From the NCBI RefSeq assembly GCF_030065675.1, contig NZ_JASJDK010000038.1:1-55247 (forward strand): a DNA stretch of 55,247 nucleotides, in the 5' to 3' direction. A model generated the notes under the pieces. That model saw only the letters and a program-made list of their open reading frames with translations, was not told where the DNA came from and ran no database searches. Position 1 is the first letter of the stretch. Every line of letters starts with the position of its first letter. The translations under genes were made by a program, and so were the position numbers. The stretch is from Mastigocoleus sp. MO_188.B34 (GTDB lineage Bacteria > Cyanobacteriota > Cyanobacteriia > Cyanobacteriales > Nostocaceae). Below are positions 8,930 to 17,800 of this stretch, one piece after another.

Positions 8930-9136
8930 ATGTTTGACGGATTTTGGGAGAACGTTCTTCGCTATCAACGCTATTTCATCAGTATTTTATTGGGTTTGTT
9001 GTTAAACACTTTCGCCCCTGTAATGCCACTGTTGAAACGTCCAGTAACCTCAATCGCCATTGTGGGTATCTTTGTAGGTACTTTAGTATTTTTAACTTTT
9101 ACATTACGAGCAATGTTAGGTTTAAGTACAACTTGA
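8930..9136 (+). CDS. DUF751 (Ycf33-like) small membrane protein
   Basis: 68 residues with two hydrophobic helices (about 17-33 and 40-62) around a LLKRP turn, opening MFDGFWENVLRYQRYF. This matches the DUF751/Ycf33-like family of cyanobacteria and plastids, whose function is unknown. In cyanobacteria the gene is commonly placed just before rbfA, as here. An overlapping +2 frame at 8944 is a shadow. Confidence 0.8.
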   Translation: MFDGFWENVLRYQRYFISILLGLLLNTFAPVMPLLKRPVTSIAIVGIFVGTLVFLTFTLRAMLGLSTT

Positions 9137-9151
9137 TGGAGTTGATAGTTC

Positions 9152-9168
9152 GGGGGCGAATTGCCCCC
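9152..9168. other. GC-rich hairpin after the DUF751 gene
   Basis: GGGGGC-GAATT-GCCCCC is a perfect 6-bp GC stem with a 5-nt loop, 16 bases past the stop codon. It has no T-run, so it may stabilise the mRNA 3' end or act as a weak terminator. Confidence 0.5.
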
Positions 9169-9179
9169 ATGCTAGCTCA

Positions 9180-9226
9180 AAGATCCCTAAATTTAAATCC
9201 CTAAATTTAAATCCCTAACTTTAAAA
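9180..9226 (+). repeat. Short 14-bp tandem repeat
   Basis: Three consecutive copies of a unit close to ATCCCTAAATTTAA, the last one diverged. It lies in the DUF751-rbfA gap. No function is suggested. Confidence 0.7.
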
Positions 9227-9600
9227 CTAAATTAGCACTACAGAGCAGCACATATGCTCTGTGAATCAGTTGCTGCTTTTAAAGTTTGATTAGCATCATC
9301 CAAAATCGCTATATCGTACAGCCATCATGGTGATATAGTGGGAACTGGTTGCGACCCTGGCAGACTATTTAAACACTTATACAAGTATTAAGATAGTAGT
9401 TTCAATCGTTAATCATTGATATCGGTTGAGATAAAAAACAGCAAACTCAACAACTGAATAGATTCATATATGGATCTACAGATGGATGTTGCTGAAAAAT
9501 ACTCATTATAGTGTGTTCCAAGCAAGCTGGTTTAGTAAAAACACCTCGCGTCATTTGCGAGGATATTAGTGGTATAACCTCTGTTAGGAGGAATTAGTTT
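9227..9600. promoter_or_regulatory. rbfA leader with hairpin and strong ribosome binding site
   Basis: A 6-bp hairpin CCTCGC / GCGAGG at 9544-9562 sits shortly before a near-consensus Shine-Dalgarno AGGAGGA at 9586-9592, 8 bases upstream of the rbfA ATG. The strong RBS fixes the start. The hairpin could modulate translation, which is inference. Confidence 0.5.
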
Positions 9601-10008
9601 ATGGCTACAAATCGCCGTGTATCTCGTGTTGCGGAATTAATTAAGCGAGAAGTTAGTCAACTGCTACTTAACGGTATTAAAGATGATCGTGTAGGTAGTG
9701 GTATGGTTAGCGTCACCAATGTTGACGTTTCTGGCGACCTCCAGCATGCTAAAATCTATGTGAGCATTTACGGAACGGAAGAAGCAAAAGCTCAAACAAT
9801 GGCTGGTTTGAAATCAGCTACAGGCTTTGTTCGTAGCGAACTTGGAGCAAGAGTGCGTTTGCGTCGAACTCCGGAGGTCGTATTTATTGAAGATACTGGC
9901 ATCGAACGTGGTAGTAAAGTACTATCGATATTAAATCGCTTGGAACAAGAGCGCTCGCCAAAAGATTTGCTGGAGGAAAGTCAAGAAGTTGGTGAAATAA
10001 GGGAATAA
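9601..10008 (+). CDS. rbfA: 30S ribosome-binding factor A
   Basis: 135 residues, normal length. RbfA is a cytoplasmic KH-fold protein that binds the 30S subunit near the 5' helix of 16S rRNA and is needed for late maturation and growth in the cold. Seen here are the N-terminal [17 protein letters not shown] helix, the [19 protein letters not shown] strand-loop, and [19 protein letters not shown], the conserved C-terminal KH core. A near-consensus AGGAGGA sits 8 bases before the ATG. The gene is preceded by DUF751, the usual cyanobacterial arrangement. Confidence 0.95.
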   Translation: MATNRRVSRVAELIKREVSQLLLNGIKDDRVGSGMVSVTNVDVSGDLQHAKIYVSIYGTEEAKAQTMAGLKSATGFVRSELGARVRLRRTPEVVFIEDTGIERGSKVLSILNRLEQERSPKDLLEESQEVGEIRE

Positions 10009-10858
10009 AATTTAACCTGTCAATATCAGGATATATTTTCCAAGATAGACTTTCCAGCATAGATTTTTTGACTAATGCTGAGGTGAGTTGTTACTGTTCA
10101 GTCTCACTAAATAAATTTGCTGATTTGCTTAACATGTAAAGTCTAAGCCGCAGATTTTAGATTATGGAATTCAGCTACAGTAAGTTAACTGTAGAATAAA
10201 AGCTTCGTAATCCCAAGCATAAAATTTAAGTCAGCTAGTAACAATTCACCTCAAACAATTAGCAAAATATCTGACAGAAACCATAAATGTATTTTTGATT
10301 AAATAAAACCATAGCTGAAGGAAGTATCAGGAAATTACTTAAGTACCCTTTTCATCATATTGTGTACTTTCCACTGTGATGTGTGCAAAGATAACAGATA
10401 CACTAATTATGTGTATGAGGAGAACAAATAGTTAATGGTAAATATTCAAGAGAAAAGTTACTATTGTCTTGTGACTAACTATCAGCTATAAAAAATCACC
10501 AATCATACAGCCACCAATTAGCCTTATCTAACCAAGCGAAAATTTCCATGTAGCTAAAAGCGCTTCATAGTAACAAATAATGCACAGTTCAAATACTGTG
10601 CTTTTTACTTATTGCTTTTCATTAATGAGTTTTCAACTTTATTAAATTAAAGAAGGTTAAGCAAAGATAAAATTCAAACTATATTACTCAATACGAACAC
10701 TTTAAATTTCTATGAAAACCATAACAAATCTACAAGCATCGTAAACTAAAATCTTACATCTTCCGCTGCTTTACATAAAAGATTGAGTGATAATACTCAA
10801 TAAAAATTAATATCAATTAATTAGCAAAAAATTGACTTAATATCTACATATCCAAAAA
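10009..10858. other. AT-rich gap downstream of rbfA
   Basis: 850 bases with no supported gene, no tRNA pattern and no strong terminator. Confidence 0.45.
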
Positions 10859-11245
10859 ATGGGTTACATAAATCACTTATACTTGTACGTTATATTACTT
10901 GTATTTATACAGCTATGTTTCACTCCACCACTAGCTTATAGGGCTATAGCGAACAGTAGACAAGAATTAACTTGTATAACGTTGCTACACTTACTACTTC
11001 GGGGTACTATCTTGCGTAATAGCGCCAGACCTGTGCAAAATTTAGTTTATTTAGTTAAGAATTTATTAATAACGAGTAATCTTAAACCCTTATTAGTGTA
11101 CGGTAGCCCTTATATCAAGAAATTACTTGTACCTCTGCCAAGGATTTATGTACTTGCTGTATCTCCTCAGGGATCAATGAATACTATCAACCAAAGCTTT
11201 AGGGGCTTTTTTTACCATATTCAATCATTTTTTGTGGGTCTGTAA
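10859..11245 (+). CDS. Hypothetical protein (doubtful gene)
   Basis: An open frame of 128 codons in AT-rich DNA, longer than expected by chance there. It starts with a hydrophobic, signal-like segment (LYLYVILLVFIQLCF, residues 7-21), followed by a Leu/Val-rich region and no recognisable motif. No Shine-Dalgarno precedes the ATG. Leu codon use includes many TTA and CTT but shows no clear protein-like pattern. I do not recognise it. It could be a lineage-specific exported protein or a chance frame, and I lean slightly to chance. Confidence 0.25.
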   Translation: MGYINHLYLYVILLVFIQLCFTPPLAYRAIANSRQELTCITLLHLLLRGTILRNSARPVQNLVYLVKNLLITSNLKPLLVYGSPYIKKLLVPLPRIYVLAVSPQGSMNTINQSFRGFFYHIQSFFVGL

Positions 11246-11577
11246 AGTAAGTTCTTATCGGTATTTCCTATTTCAAATATCAAAGAGTAGTACGGCAACT
11301 TTTTAATAAAGCCACCGATATAAAATAAATGCCTTAAGCATTAGCTCAGTGTTAATTGATACCATGATTTTACTTGCGAAACACATTCAAACAAAATGTT
11401 ATGCTTTACTGATAAATTTAACATAACTTTACATATTTTCAGGATGTATAGCGTCAAAATGAAAATAGTTCCGTATAGCAAACTACAGAAAAACAGCAGG
11501 TAGTTTATTGCGATGTCGTGATTTGTTCCTAAATATTTTGGGAATACTAAATAGGTGTTACTTTGTGAGTCAAAACA
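11246..11577. other. Gap upstream of the DUF4327 gene
   Basis: 332 bases. A minus-strand frame crosses it but overlaps the DUF4327 gene and looks like a shadow. No convincing signals were found. Confidence 0.4.
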
Positions 11578-11820
11578 ATGAGTGTAAATACGGTGCCTTC
11601 TATTTCTACTAGCTACTATTCTTTGGGGGTAATTCAAGACGAAGCACGTCGATTGGTGCAGAAGGGAGTAGTTAGTCGTCAACAGCCAATCTATACCCTG
11701 TGTCAGTACATACCTGCGAGGGAATGGGTTTGTATTGAGTGTGAATTAGAAAAGTGTGAATTTTTATTGCGCGATCGCATTGCAGACCTGATTGGTCGGG
11801 AAGTTTGGGAAAATGATTAA
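11578..11820 (+). CDS. DUF4327 family protein
   Basis: 80 residues, cyanobacterium-specific DUF4327. The recognisable core runs YSLGVIQDEARRLVQKGVV...QPIYTLCQYIPAREWVCIECELE to the conserved end LLRDRIADLIGREVWEND. It is probably a small soluble cytoplasmic protein. Three Cys (residues 42, 52, 56; the last two in a CIEC arrangement) could matter, but no function is established. A HIP1 octamer lies within the gene at 11771-11778. Confidence 0.8.
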   Translation: MSVNTVPSISTSYYSLGVIQDEARRLVQKGVVSRQQPIYTLCQYIPAREWVCIECELEKCEFLLRDRIADLIGREVWEND

Positions 11821-12126
11821 TTGATACGGTATCGAGCTTTGCAATTGTGGATTGGAAGTAGACTAATTGGAGATGTAGGTTTGCAGTTATGGATTTGGAA
11901 ACAAAACGTAAATCTTAAAACTACAATATTAAGTCCAAACCATTCATGTTAGTCTTTGATTTTAGATCCGAATTTTTAACTTCCCCAGTCAATTAGCACG
12001 ACCTGAATAAAGTTTTTATCGAAAAAATTTCAATGAACCGCGATAGTGCAACCTTTTAGCAGTGGCTCACACCCTGTGTTTTCAGTTATTTGGTTGTTTA
12101 GTAAGTTGAATAATAATAATTAAGAT

Positions 12127-12166
12127 CCGGAGCAATTTACGATTTCCAATTGCTCCGGTAATTTTT
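12127..12166. terminator. Strong hairpin with T-run, likely terminator
   Basis: An 11-bp perfect stem CCGGAGCAATT / AATTGCTCCGG with a 10-nt loop (12127-12158), followed by TAATTTTT. It is 307 bp after the DUF4327 stop, so it probably ends read-through from that gene or from an unseen short RNA. Confidence 0.65.
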
Positions 12167-12174
12167 CTGTGAGT

Positions 12175-12280
12175 GAGGGGATTGGCGACTGGGGATAGCA
12201 CTGCGTGCCGCCCCGCCCGCCTTACGGCATAGAGCCTGCGGCGTCGGCGGAGCCTCTGGCGATTAGCGATTGGTGATGAG
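12175..12280. repeat. GC-rich dispersed repeat cluster
   Basis: A sharply GC-rich block in AT-rich DNA (TGCCGCCCCGCCCGCC, CCTTACGGCATAGAGCC, GCCTCTGGCGATTAGCG). It shares words such as CCTTACGG, GCATAG and GCCTCTGGC with the clusters at 28020-28220 and 54990-55200, and I read it as a related dispersed repeat family. It is noncoding. Confidence 0.55.
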
Positions 12281-12364
12281 GTACGGTAAAGATTGATTTA
12301 GAATACAGTCTTTTTTATTATCTTCCCATTTTTCATACAGCTAACACCATGCTGATGCCAGTTC

Positions 12365-12724
12365 CTAATCCCCAACTTGTTCCAAATACTGATTTAAATC
12401 TTCAATAACCCGGGTCAATTCGGCTTCTGTAGACAAACGAAGATTAGAGTCACGGATAGTCAGCAAAACTTTCGCTGCAAAGGGACTAGCCCAAATATTA
12501 GGGTTACAAAAAACTTCTAAAAATACTTCTTCTCCTTTATGGCGGTATTCCATGGGTTTTTGAGGGTTGGGTTTACCACTGCTGGGAGTTGTTTTACTTG
12601 CAACAGCCTTAAGACGATTCATCAACTCATCAATTGATGCTTTCAATTCTCGTGCTGCTGTTGGTGAGAAGCTGAAGGAAACAGAACCTTCAGTTAGATT
12701 TAATGTCAAATGAGCTGAGGACAT
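12365..12724 (-). CDS. Conserved hypothetical protein (cyanobacterial)
   Basis: 119 residues, soluble. The N-terminal half forms beta strands (LTLNLTEGSVSFSFSP) then a helix (AARELKASIDELMNRLKAV). A Ser/Pro/Lys linker follows (residues 43-57), then a second alpha/beta part (GEEVFLEVFCNPNIWASPFAAKVLLTIRD) and a final helix (EAELTRVIEDLNQYLEQVG). I believe I have seen this pattern as an unnamed cyanobacterial protein but can give no function. It is divergent from the NACHT-WD40 gene, 353 bp apart; whether they are functionally linked is unknown. Confidence 0.65.
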   Translation of the reverse strand: MSSAHLTLNLTEGSVSFSFSPTAARELKASIDELMNRLKAVASKTTPSSGKPNPQKPMEYRHKGEEVFLEVFCNPNIWASPFAAKVLLTIRDSNLRLSTEAELTRVIEDLNQYLEQVGD

Positions 12725-13077
12725 AGGAGCTATAACTAATAGTTCTAAATGGAAAGGTTGACACTGTCCTCAAGCTTTTATTTCGGGCTACCTTGAGGAA
12801 CTTGTTTTGCTCTTATCTGTGAAAGACAAGTGGTTAAAGCTGTTCGGAAGCGCCTAATTCTATTACTTGAGAACTCATCATAGTTACTGGAATATTGTAC
12901 GGGAATATTTCCTTCGCGCTTGTAATCAAAAATTAAGCATATACATCGCAGGATTTAGAAGCTAGCGACCGAAATCCAAGGAGTAAAAAATCAGACTTTG
13001 TGAAAAAATTTTATTATTTGCAGTAGTAGTAACTGCATCGCTGTTGAAATACTTCTTGTTTTCCGGAGCCTCTAAAA
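12725..13077. other. Divergent promoter region of the NACHT-WD40 gene
   Basis: 353 bases between two divergent starts. Both promoters must lie here if the genes are transcribed separately. No clear operator palindrome was seen. Confidence 0.4.
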
Positions 13078-16000
13078 ATGACATCAATTCCTCTGGATCC
13101 GATTTTTAAGGCAATTACTAGTATCGCTATTCCTGTGATTAAAAACCAAGCACAGCGTAGTGAGATTGTAATCAAGTTACTTAAGAAGTTTAAGATAGAT
13201 CCAGAACATCCACCTGCTGATTTTAGGGGAGTTTATGCTTATACTCTTGTAGAATATGGAGTTTGGAAACCGAAGCCTGTTTTAGAACTGTTCCGTAAAG
13301 AAGAAATTAAAAAAGCGTTTCGCCAAGCATTCGATCGCAATAACGCTTCAATATTGCTTTCAGAGGTTGATGATTTTATTGATGCTTATGCTTTGGGTGA
13401 TGAGATCAAAGATTTGAGAATTGATATTAGGCGGGAAATTGCATCGTTTTACATTATATTTTCGGAAATTGCTAAACGTACTCGCAACCCAGCAGATACA
13501 ATGATGAGTCAGCAAATTGGCTCTTTGCACCGAAGCATCACCAATATTCAAGAACAACTCAATCGACTACCAACCCTCGAAGGTATTCGTACAGAAATCG
13601 CACATTTAGCATTACCTGAAAATAATGTAGAGACGCGACACGTCGCGTCTGATGAATTCACCTTTAATAAAAATGTCCCATCTGAAAACCAATGTAGGGC
13701 TATAGCGCTAGCACAACAAATGCGCGGTTGGTTTAAAACCTTGGGTTATGACTTTGAAAAGTATGAAGTTTGGGCGGAAGAATATTTTGAGTTGATTATC
13801 AATATTCCAGTGAGGCGAAGCTTTGAACGCATCCTAGTGCGTGGGATTGCAGGTGAAGTGGGGCTAAGTGATGTTATGGCGTTGCGTAAATCAGTACAAG
13901 AGCAACGAACTGATGAAGGTTGGTTGGTTACTACCCGGCGAATTTCCCGAGCAGCACGGGATGAAATTAAAAAGAATGAAAATCGCGACCTGGATTGTTA
14001 TACATTTGACGAACTGATTGACCTCGATGCTGATTTTAGCGGTTATATAAAGTGGTTGGAAACAGAAATTAAACGCCGGGAAATTGATACTAAATATGTA
14101 CCGCTAGCTTGCATAAAAGAAGAAATCGATCCCGTTACTAAACAACGGATAGGGGTAAGTCGTTATGAGGAAGAAGACGGCTGGATTGATGGCTATATCG
14201 ACCTTTGGTTAGATGATCCCGCAAAAGAACATATTTCTATCTTGGGGGAATTCGGTACGGGTAAAACTTGGTTTGCTTTCCACTATGCTTGGACAGCATT
14301 ACAAAGATATAGGGACGCGGAAAAAAGGGGTTTAGAACGCCCTCGTTTACCAGTAGTAATTACCCTACGCGACTTTGCCAAAGCTTTAAATGTAGAAAAT
14401 GTTTTAGCAGGATTCTTTTTTACTCAACATAATATCCGCATCAATAGCGATGTGTTTGACCAGCTCAACCGCATGGGTAAATTGCTGCTAATTTTCGATG
14501 GTTTCGATGAAATGGCGGCGAAAGTAGATCACCAGCAAATGATCAATAACTTTTGGGAACTGGCTAAGGTTGTGGTTCCTGGAGCAAAAGTGATTCTTAC
14601 TTGTCGTACTGAACATTTTCCTGAAGCTCAAGAAGGACGGGCTTTGTTAAATGCCGAATTACAAGCCTCAACAGCAAATTTATCCGGCGAAACACCCCAG
14701 TTTGAAGTTTTAGAACTGGAGAAGTTCAATGACGAACAAATTAAACAGGTTTTATCTTTCCAGGTTGAGAGTTCAATAGTTGAGCAAGTTATGGGTAGTC
14801 CCCAACTATTAGATTTGGCTCGTCGTCCGGTGATGACTGATTTAATTTTGGAAGCTTTACCAGATATTCAAGCGGGTAAACAGTTAGATATATCCCGTAT
14901 TTATTTATATGCGGTACGGCGAAAGATGGAACGGGATATTAAAGCAGAACGGACTTTTACTTCCTTAGCAGAGAAACTGTATTTTTTGTGCGAACTGTCT
15001 TGGGAAATGCTTTCCACTGACCAAATGAGCTTAAATTATAAATTGTTTCCCGATCGCATTCGGCGCTTATTTGATTCTATAGTGCAGGAACAAACCGATT
15101 TAGACCATTGGCATTATGACATGATGGGGCAAACAATGCTGATTCGTAATGCCAATGGGGATTATACTCCCGCCCATCGTTCGTTATTAGAGTTTTTTGT
15201 CGCGTATAAGTTTGCGGCTGAGTTGGGTACTTTAGCTGATGATTTTACTGAATTAGCGCGTTCGCAATCTTGTTTAGATGGAAGTGCAGAAGCTGTTGAG
15301 TATACTTGGTCTGGTTATTTCTCGCGTCAATTGGATGAAACAGGACGGAGTATTGCAATAAAACCACTAAAGAAATTTACTAGGGAGTCTTTAGAGAAAT
15401 TAAGAGAAACTTTTGGGCGATCGCCACTCACGAAAGCAGTTTTGGATCTGATGTTGGGAATGGTGGGTAATAATCAGGCGCTAATTAAAGTGATTGAAGC
15501 GACGCGGGGGAGAAATGAAGATGAGGTCGCTTATGTGGGTGGAAATGCGGCAACTTTGGCGGTGAAGTTTGATAAGTGGGCATTGGAAGGTATAGATTTT
15601 AGTGGTGCAGTTATTAGGAAAGCAGATTTTAGTAACGCGAGTTTGCAGAATGTGAATTTTGCCAGGGGAAACTTGGCTGATTCTGTTTTTACTAAAATAT
15701 TCGGCATTATTCTCTCGGTAGCATTTAGTCCAGATGGCAGACTTTTTGCTACAGGTGATAGCAATGGTGTAGTAACCTTATGGGATACTGCCAATAACCG
15801 AGAAATTTTGACTTTTAAAGGACATACCAACAGCGTATCTTCTGTTGCCTTTAGTCAAGATGGGGAAACTCTTGCTAGTAGTAGTAGAGACCAAACTGTT
15901 CGATTGTGGGATATCAGCGCTAGGAAATGTCTATATATTTTGCAAGGACATAACAATTGGATTACTTCTGTTGCCTTTAGCCCTCGAGGTGATATTCTTG

Positions 16001-17565
16001 CTAGCGGTAGCAGAGATCAAACTATAAAGCTATGGGATACCACTAATGGCAAATGCTGCCACACTTTTCAAGGCCATACTGACTCGGTACTTTCTGTAGA
16101 CTTCAGCGCAGATGGGACAAAACTAGCTAGTGGTAGTAATGATAAAACAGTGCGACTGTGGGATCTCAGAAGTCGAAAATCGTTCTGTATATTGCAAGGT
16201 CACACCAGTTGGGTTGGTCCAGTTGCATTTAGTCCTAGGGGTAATATTCTTGCTAGTGGCAGTGCAGACCAAAATGTAAAGCTATGGGATATAATCAGTG
16301 GCGAATGTCTGTATACTCTAAAGGGGCACTTCAACTCAGTAAATTCTGTTGCCTTTAGTCCTCAAGGTAATATCCTTGCTAGTGGTAGTAGGGATAAAAC
16401 TGTGAAACTATGGGATATCAGCAATGGCGAATGCCTTTGCACCTTCCAAGGTCATACTAATACAGTAAATTCGGTTGCCTTTAATCCTCAAAGTAATATC
16501 CTTGCTAGTGGTAGTAGAGACCAAACAGTGAAGCTATGGGATATCGCCACTGGCGAATGCCTCCACACCTTGCATGGATACGTCAATTGGGTACGTTCTA
16601 TTGCATTTAGTACTCAAGGTAATACTCTTCTTGCCAGTGGTAGTGCAGACCAAATCATACGACTGTGGAATATTCACAGTGGTGAATGCTTCCGCAGCTT
16701 ATATGGACATACCAATTGGATATTTTTTACTGGATTTATTCCAAATGGCAACATTCTTGTCAGTAGTGATGTAGACCAAACTATACGACTGTGGAATATT
16801 AGCAATGGTGAATGTTTACAGACCCTGAAGCTAAATACTAATAGCGTACTTTCCGTTGCCTTGAGCCCTCAAAGTCATACCTTTGCTAGTGGTGGTGATG
16901 ACCAAATGGTCCGACTGTGGGATATTAGAACTGGTGAATGCCTTCGCACCTTTGAGGGTCACATCAGCTGGGTTCGTTCCGTTGCTTTTAGTCCTGAAGG
17001 TGATATTCTTGCCAGTGGTAGTGATGACCGAATGGTGAGACTGTGGGATCTAAATACTGGAGAATGCCTCTATACTTTGCAGGGGCACTCCAATTGGATT
17101 GGTTCTGTTAAATTTAGTCCTGAAGGTAATATCCTTGCCAGTGGTAGTGGAGATAAAACAGTGCGGCTATGGGATATCGAAAATGGCAAATGTCTCTACA
17201 CCTTGCACGGGCACACCAATAGAATATATTCAGTTGCCTTCAGTCCTGAAGGTAATATCCTTGCCAGTGGTAGTGTAGATCAAACAGTACGGCTGTGGGA
17301 TGTCAAAAATGGTGAATGCATTTACACCTTACAAGGACATAATGATTGGATTAATTCAATGACCTTTGGTCCAGACGGAAAAATCCTTGCCAGTGCTAGT
17401 GATGATGAAACAATAAAACTGTGGGATGTCAAAACAGGTAAGTGCCTCAAAACTCTGATAAATGAAAAACCTTACCAACACATGAATATCACTGGCGTCA
17501 AAGGTTTAAGCGAAGCTGAAAAATCTACCCTCAAAGCATTAGGTGCGGTGGAAGAAGTCGAGTAA
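13078..17565 (+). CDS. NLR-like protein: endonuclease-like region, NACHT NTPase, pentapeptides, 14 WD40 repeats
   Basis: 1495 residues. Order seen: a helical N-terminus (about 1-165); a restriction-endonuclease-like region (about 195-310) with FELIINIPV, RILVRGIAGEVGLSDV and GWLVTTRRISRAARDEI; a NACHT NTPase with Walker A GEFGTGKT at 390-397 and Walker B LLLIFDGFDE at 469-478, plus the sensor strand VILTCRTEHF; a helical part to about 830; pentapeptides (DFSGA, DFSNA, NFARG) at about 838-873; and WD40 repeats from about 877 to 1462. I count 14 blades ending in variants of RLWD, enough for two seven-bladed propellers. STAND NTPases of this build bind a ligand through the repeats, oligomerise, and act through the N-terminus; bacterial NACHT proteins are known antiphage factors. 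The endonuclease-like region lacks an obvious D...ExK (VRG replaces the usual strand), so it may be inactive. An in-frame palindromic repeat lies at codons 184-191. Confidence 0.85.
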   Translation: MTSIPLDPIFKAITSIAIPVIKNQAQRSEIVIKLLKKFKIDPEHPPADFRGVYAYTLVEYGVWKPKPVLELFRKEEIKKAFRQAFDRNNASILLSEVDDFIDAYALGDEIKDLRIDIRREIASFYIIFSEIAKRTRNPADTMMSQQIGSLHRSITNIQEQLNRLPTLEGIRTEIAHLALPENNVETRHVASDEFTFNKNVPSENQCRAIALAQQMRGWFKTLGYDFEKYEVWAEEYFELIINIPVRRSFERILVRGIAGEVGLSDVMALRKSVQEQRTDEGWLVTTRRISRAARDEIKKNENRDLDCYTFDELIDLDADFSGYIKWLETEIKRREIDTKYVPLACIKEEIDPVTKQRIGVSRYEEEDGWIDGYIDLWLDDPAKEHISILGEFGTGKTWFAFHYAWTALQRYRDAEKRGLERPRLPVVITLRDFAKALNVENVLAGFFFTQHNIRINSDVFDQLNRMGKLLLIFDGFDEMAAKVDHQQMINNFWELAKVVVPGAKVILTCRTEHFPEAQEGRALLNAELQASTANLSGETPQFEVLELEKFNDEQIKQVLSFQVESSIVEQVMGSPQLLDLARRPVMTDLILEALPDIQAGKQLDISRIYLYAVRRKMERDIKAERTFTSLAEKLYFLCELSWEMLSTDQMSLNYKLFPDRIRRLFDSIVQEQTDLDHWHYDMMGQTMLIRNANGDYTPAHRSLLEFFVAYKFAAELGTLADDFTELARSQSCLDGSAEAVEYTWSGYFSRQLDETGRSIAIKPLKKFTRESLEKLRETFGRSPLTKAVLDLMLGMVGNNQALIKVIEATRGRNEDEVAYVGGNAATLAVKFDKWALEGIDFSGAVIRKADFSNASLQNVNFARGNLADSVFTKIFGIILSVAFSPDGRLFATGDSNGVVTLWDTANNREILTFKGHTNSVSSVAFSQDGETLASSSRDQTVRLWDISARKCLYILQGHNNWITSVAFSPRGDILASGSRDQTIKLWDTTNGKCCHTFQGHTDSVLSVDFSADGTKLASGSNDKTVRLWDLRSRKSFCILQGHTSWVGPVAFSPRGNILASGSADQNVKLWDIISGECLYTLKGHFNSVNSVAFSPQGNILASGSRDKTVKLWDISNGECLCTFQGHTNTVNSVAFNPQSNILASGSRDQTVKLWDIATGECLHTLHGYVNWVRSIAFSTQGNTLLASGSADQIIRLWNIHSGECFRSLYGHTNWIFFTGFIPNGNILVSSDVDQTIRLWNISNGECLQTLKLNTNSVLSVALSPQSHTFASGGDDQMVRLWDIRTGECLRTFEGHISWVRSVAFSPEGDILASGSDDRMVRLWDLNTGECLYTLQGHSNWIGSVKFSPEGNILASGSGDKTVRLWDIENGKCLYTLHGHTNRIYSVAFSPEGNILASGSVDQTVRLWDVKNGECIYTLQGHNDWINSMTFGPDGKILASASDDETIKLWDVKTGKCLKTLINEKPYQHMNITGVKGLSEAEKSTLKALGAVEEVE
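13627..13650 (+). repeat. Dispersed palindromic repeat inside a coding sequence
   Basis: GTAG followed by AGACGCGAC-AC-GTCGCGTCT, a perfect inverted repeat with 9-nt arms. It is read in frame as codons for Val-Glu-Thr-Arg-His-Val-Ala-Ser, between the helical N-terminus and the endonuclease-like region. It is the compact form of the element at 2885-2940. The 24-bp length keeps the reading frame. Confidence 0.8.
15714..17460 (+). repeat. Fourteen tandem WD40-coding units of about 126 bp
   Basis: Each unit codes for about 42 residues with recurring words (VAFSPEGNILASGS, QTVRLWDI, GECLYTLQGH). DNA similarity between neighbours is high, especially units 10-13, which suggests amplification or gene conversion. 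Unit 9 has lost the GH dipeptide (LKLNTNSV), and unit 7 has GY for GH. Confidence 0.9.
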
Positions 17566-17800
17566 ATTTTTCATCACTTTAATTGTCAAAAGCTTTCAAA
17601 TCTTGCTTAAGTTCAACACATTACAGAAAAATGTGTGTATAAATATAACCTAAAATACAAAAAATAAACTCCAGAGTGTAAAAATCAAGAAACACTACTG
17701 GCAGTCAATGCAATAACAATATAAATTAAGATATTAAATCTGCTGCTACAATCCAGATAATTTTAGTGACAAATTTAGTAACAAAATCTACCCGACTGGT

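Noticed and set aside
11341-11682. Minus-strand frame of 113 codons
   Set aside because: It overlaps the start of the DUF4327 gene, starts inside it and has no motif or ribosome binding site.
13850-14010. Active Mrr-type nuclease in the NACHT protein
   Set aside because: The fold pattern is suggestive, but the D...ExK catalytic residues are not visible, so activity is not claimed.
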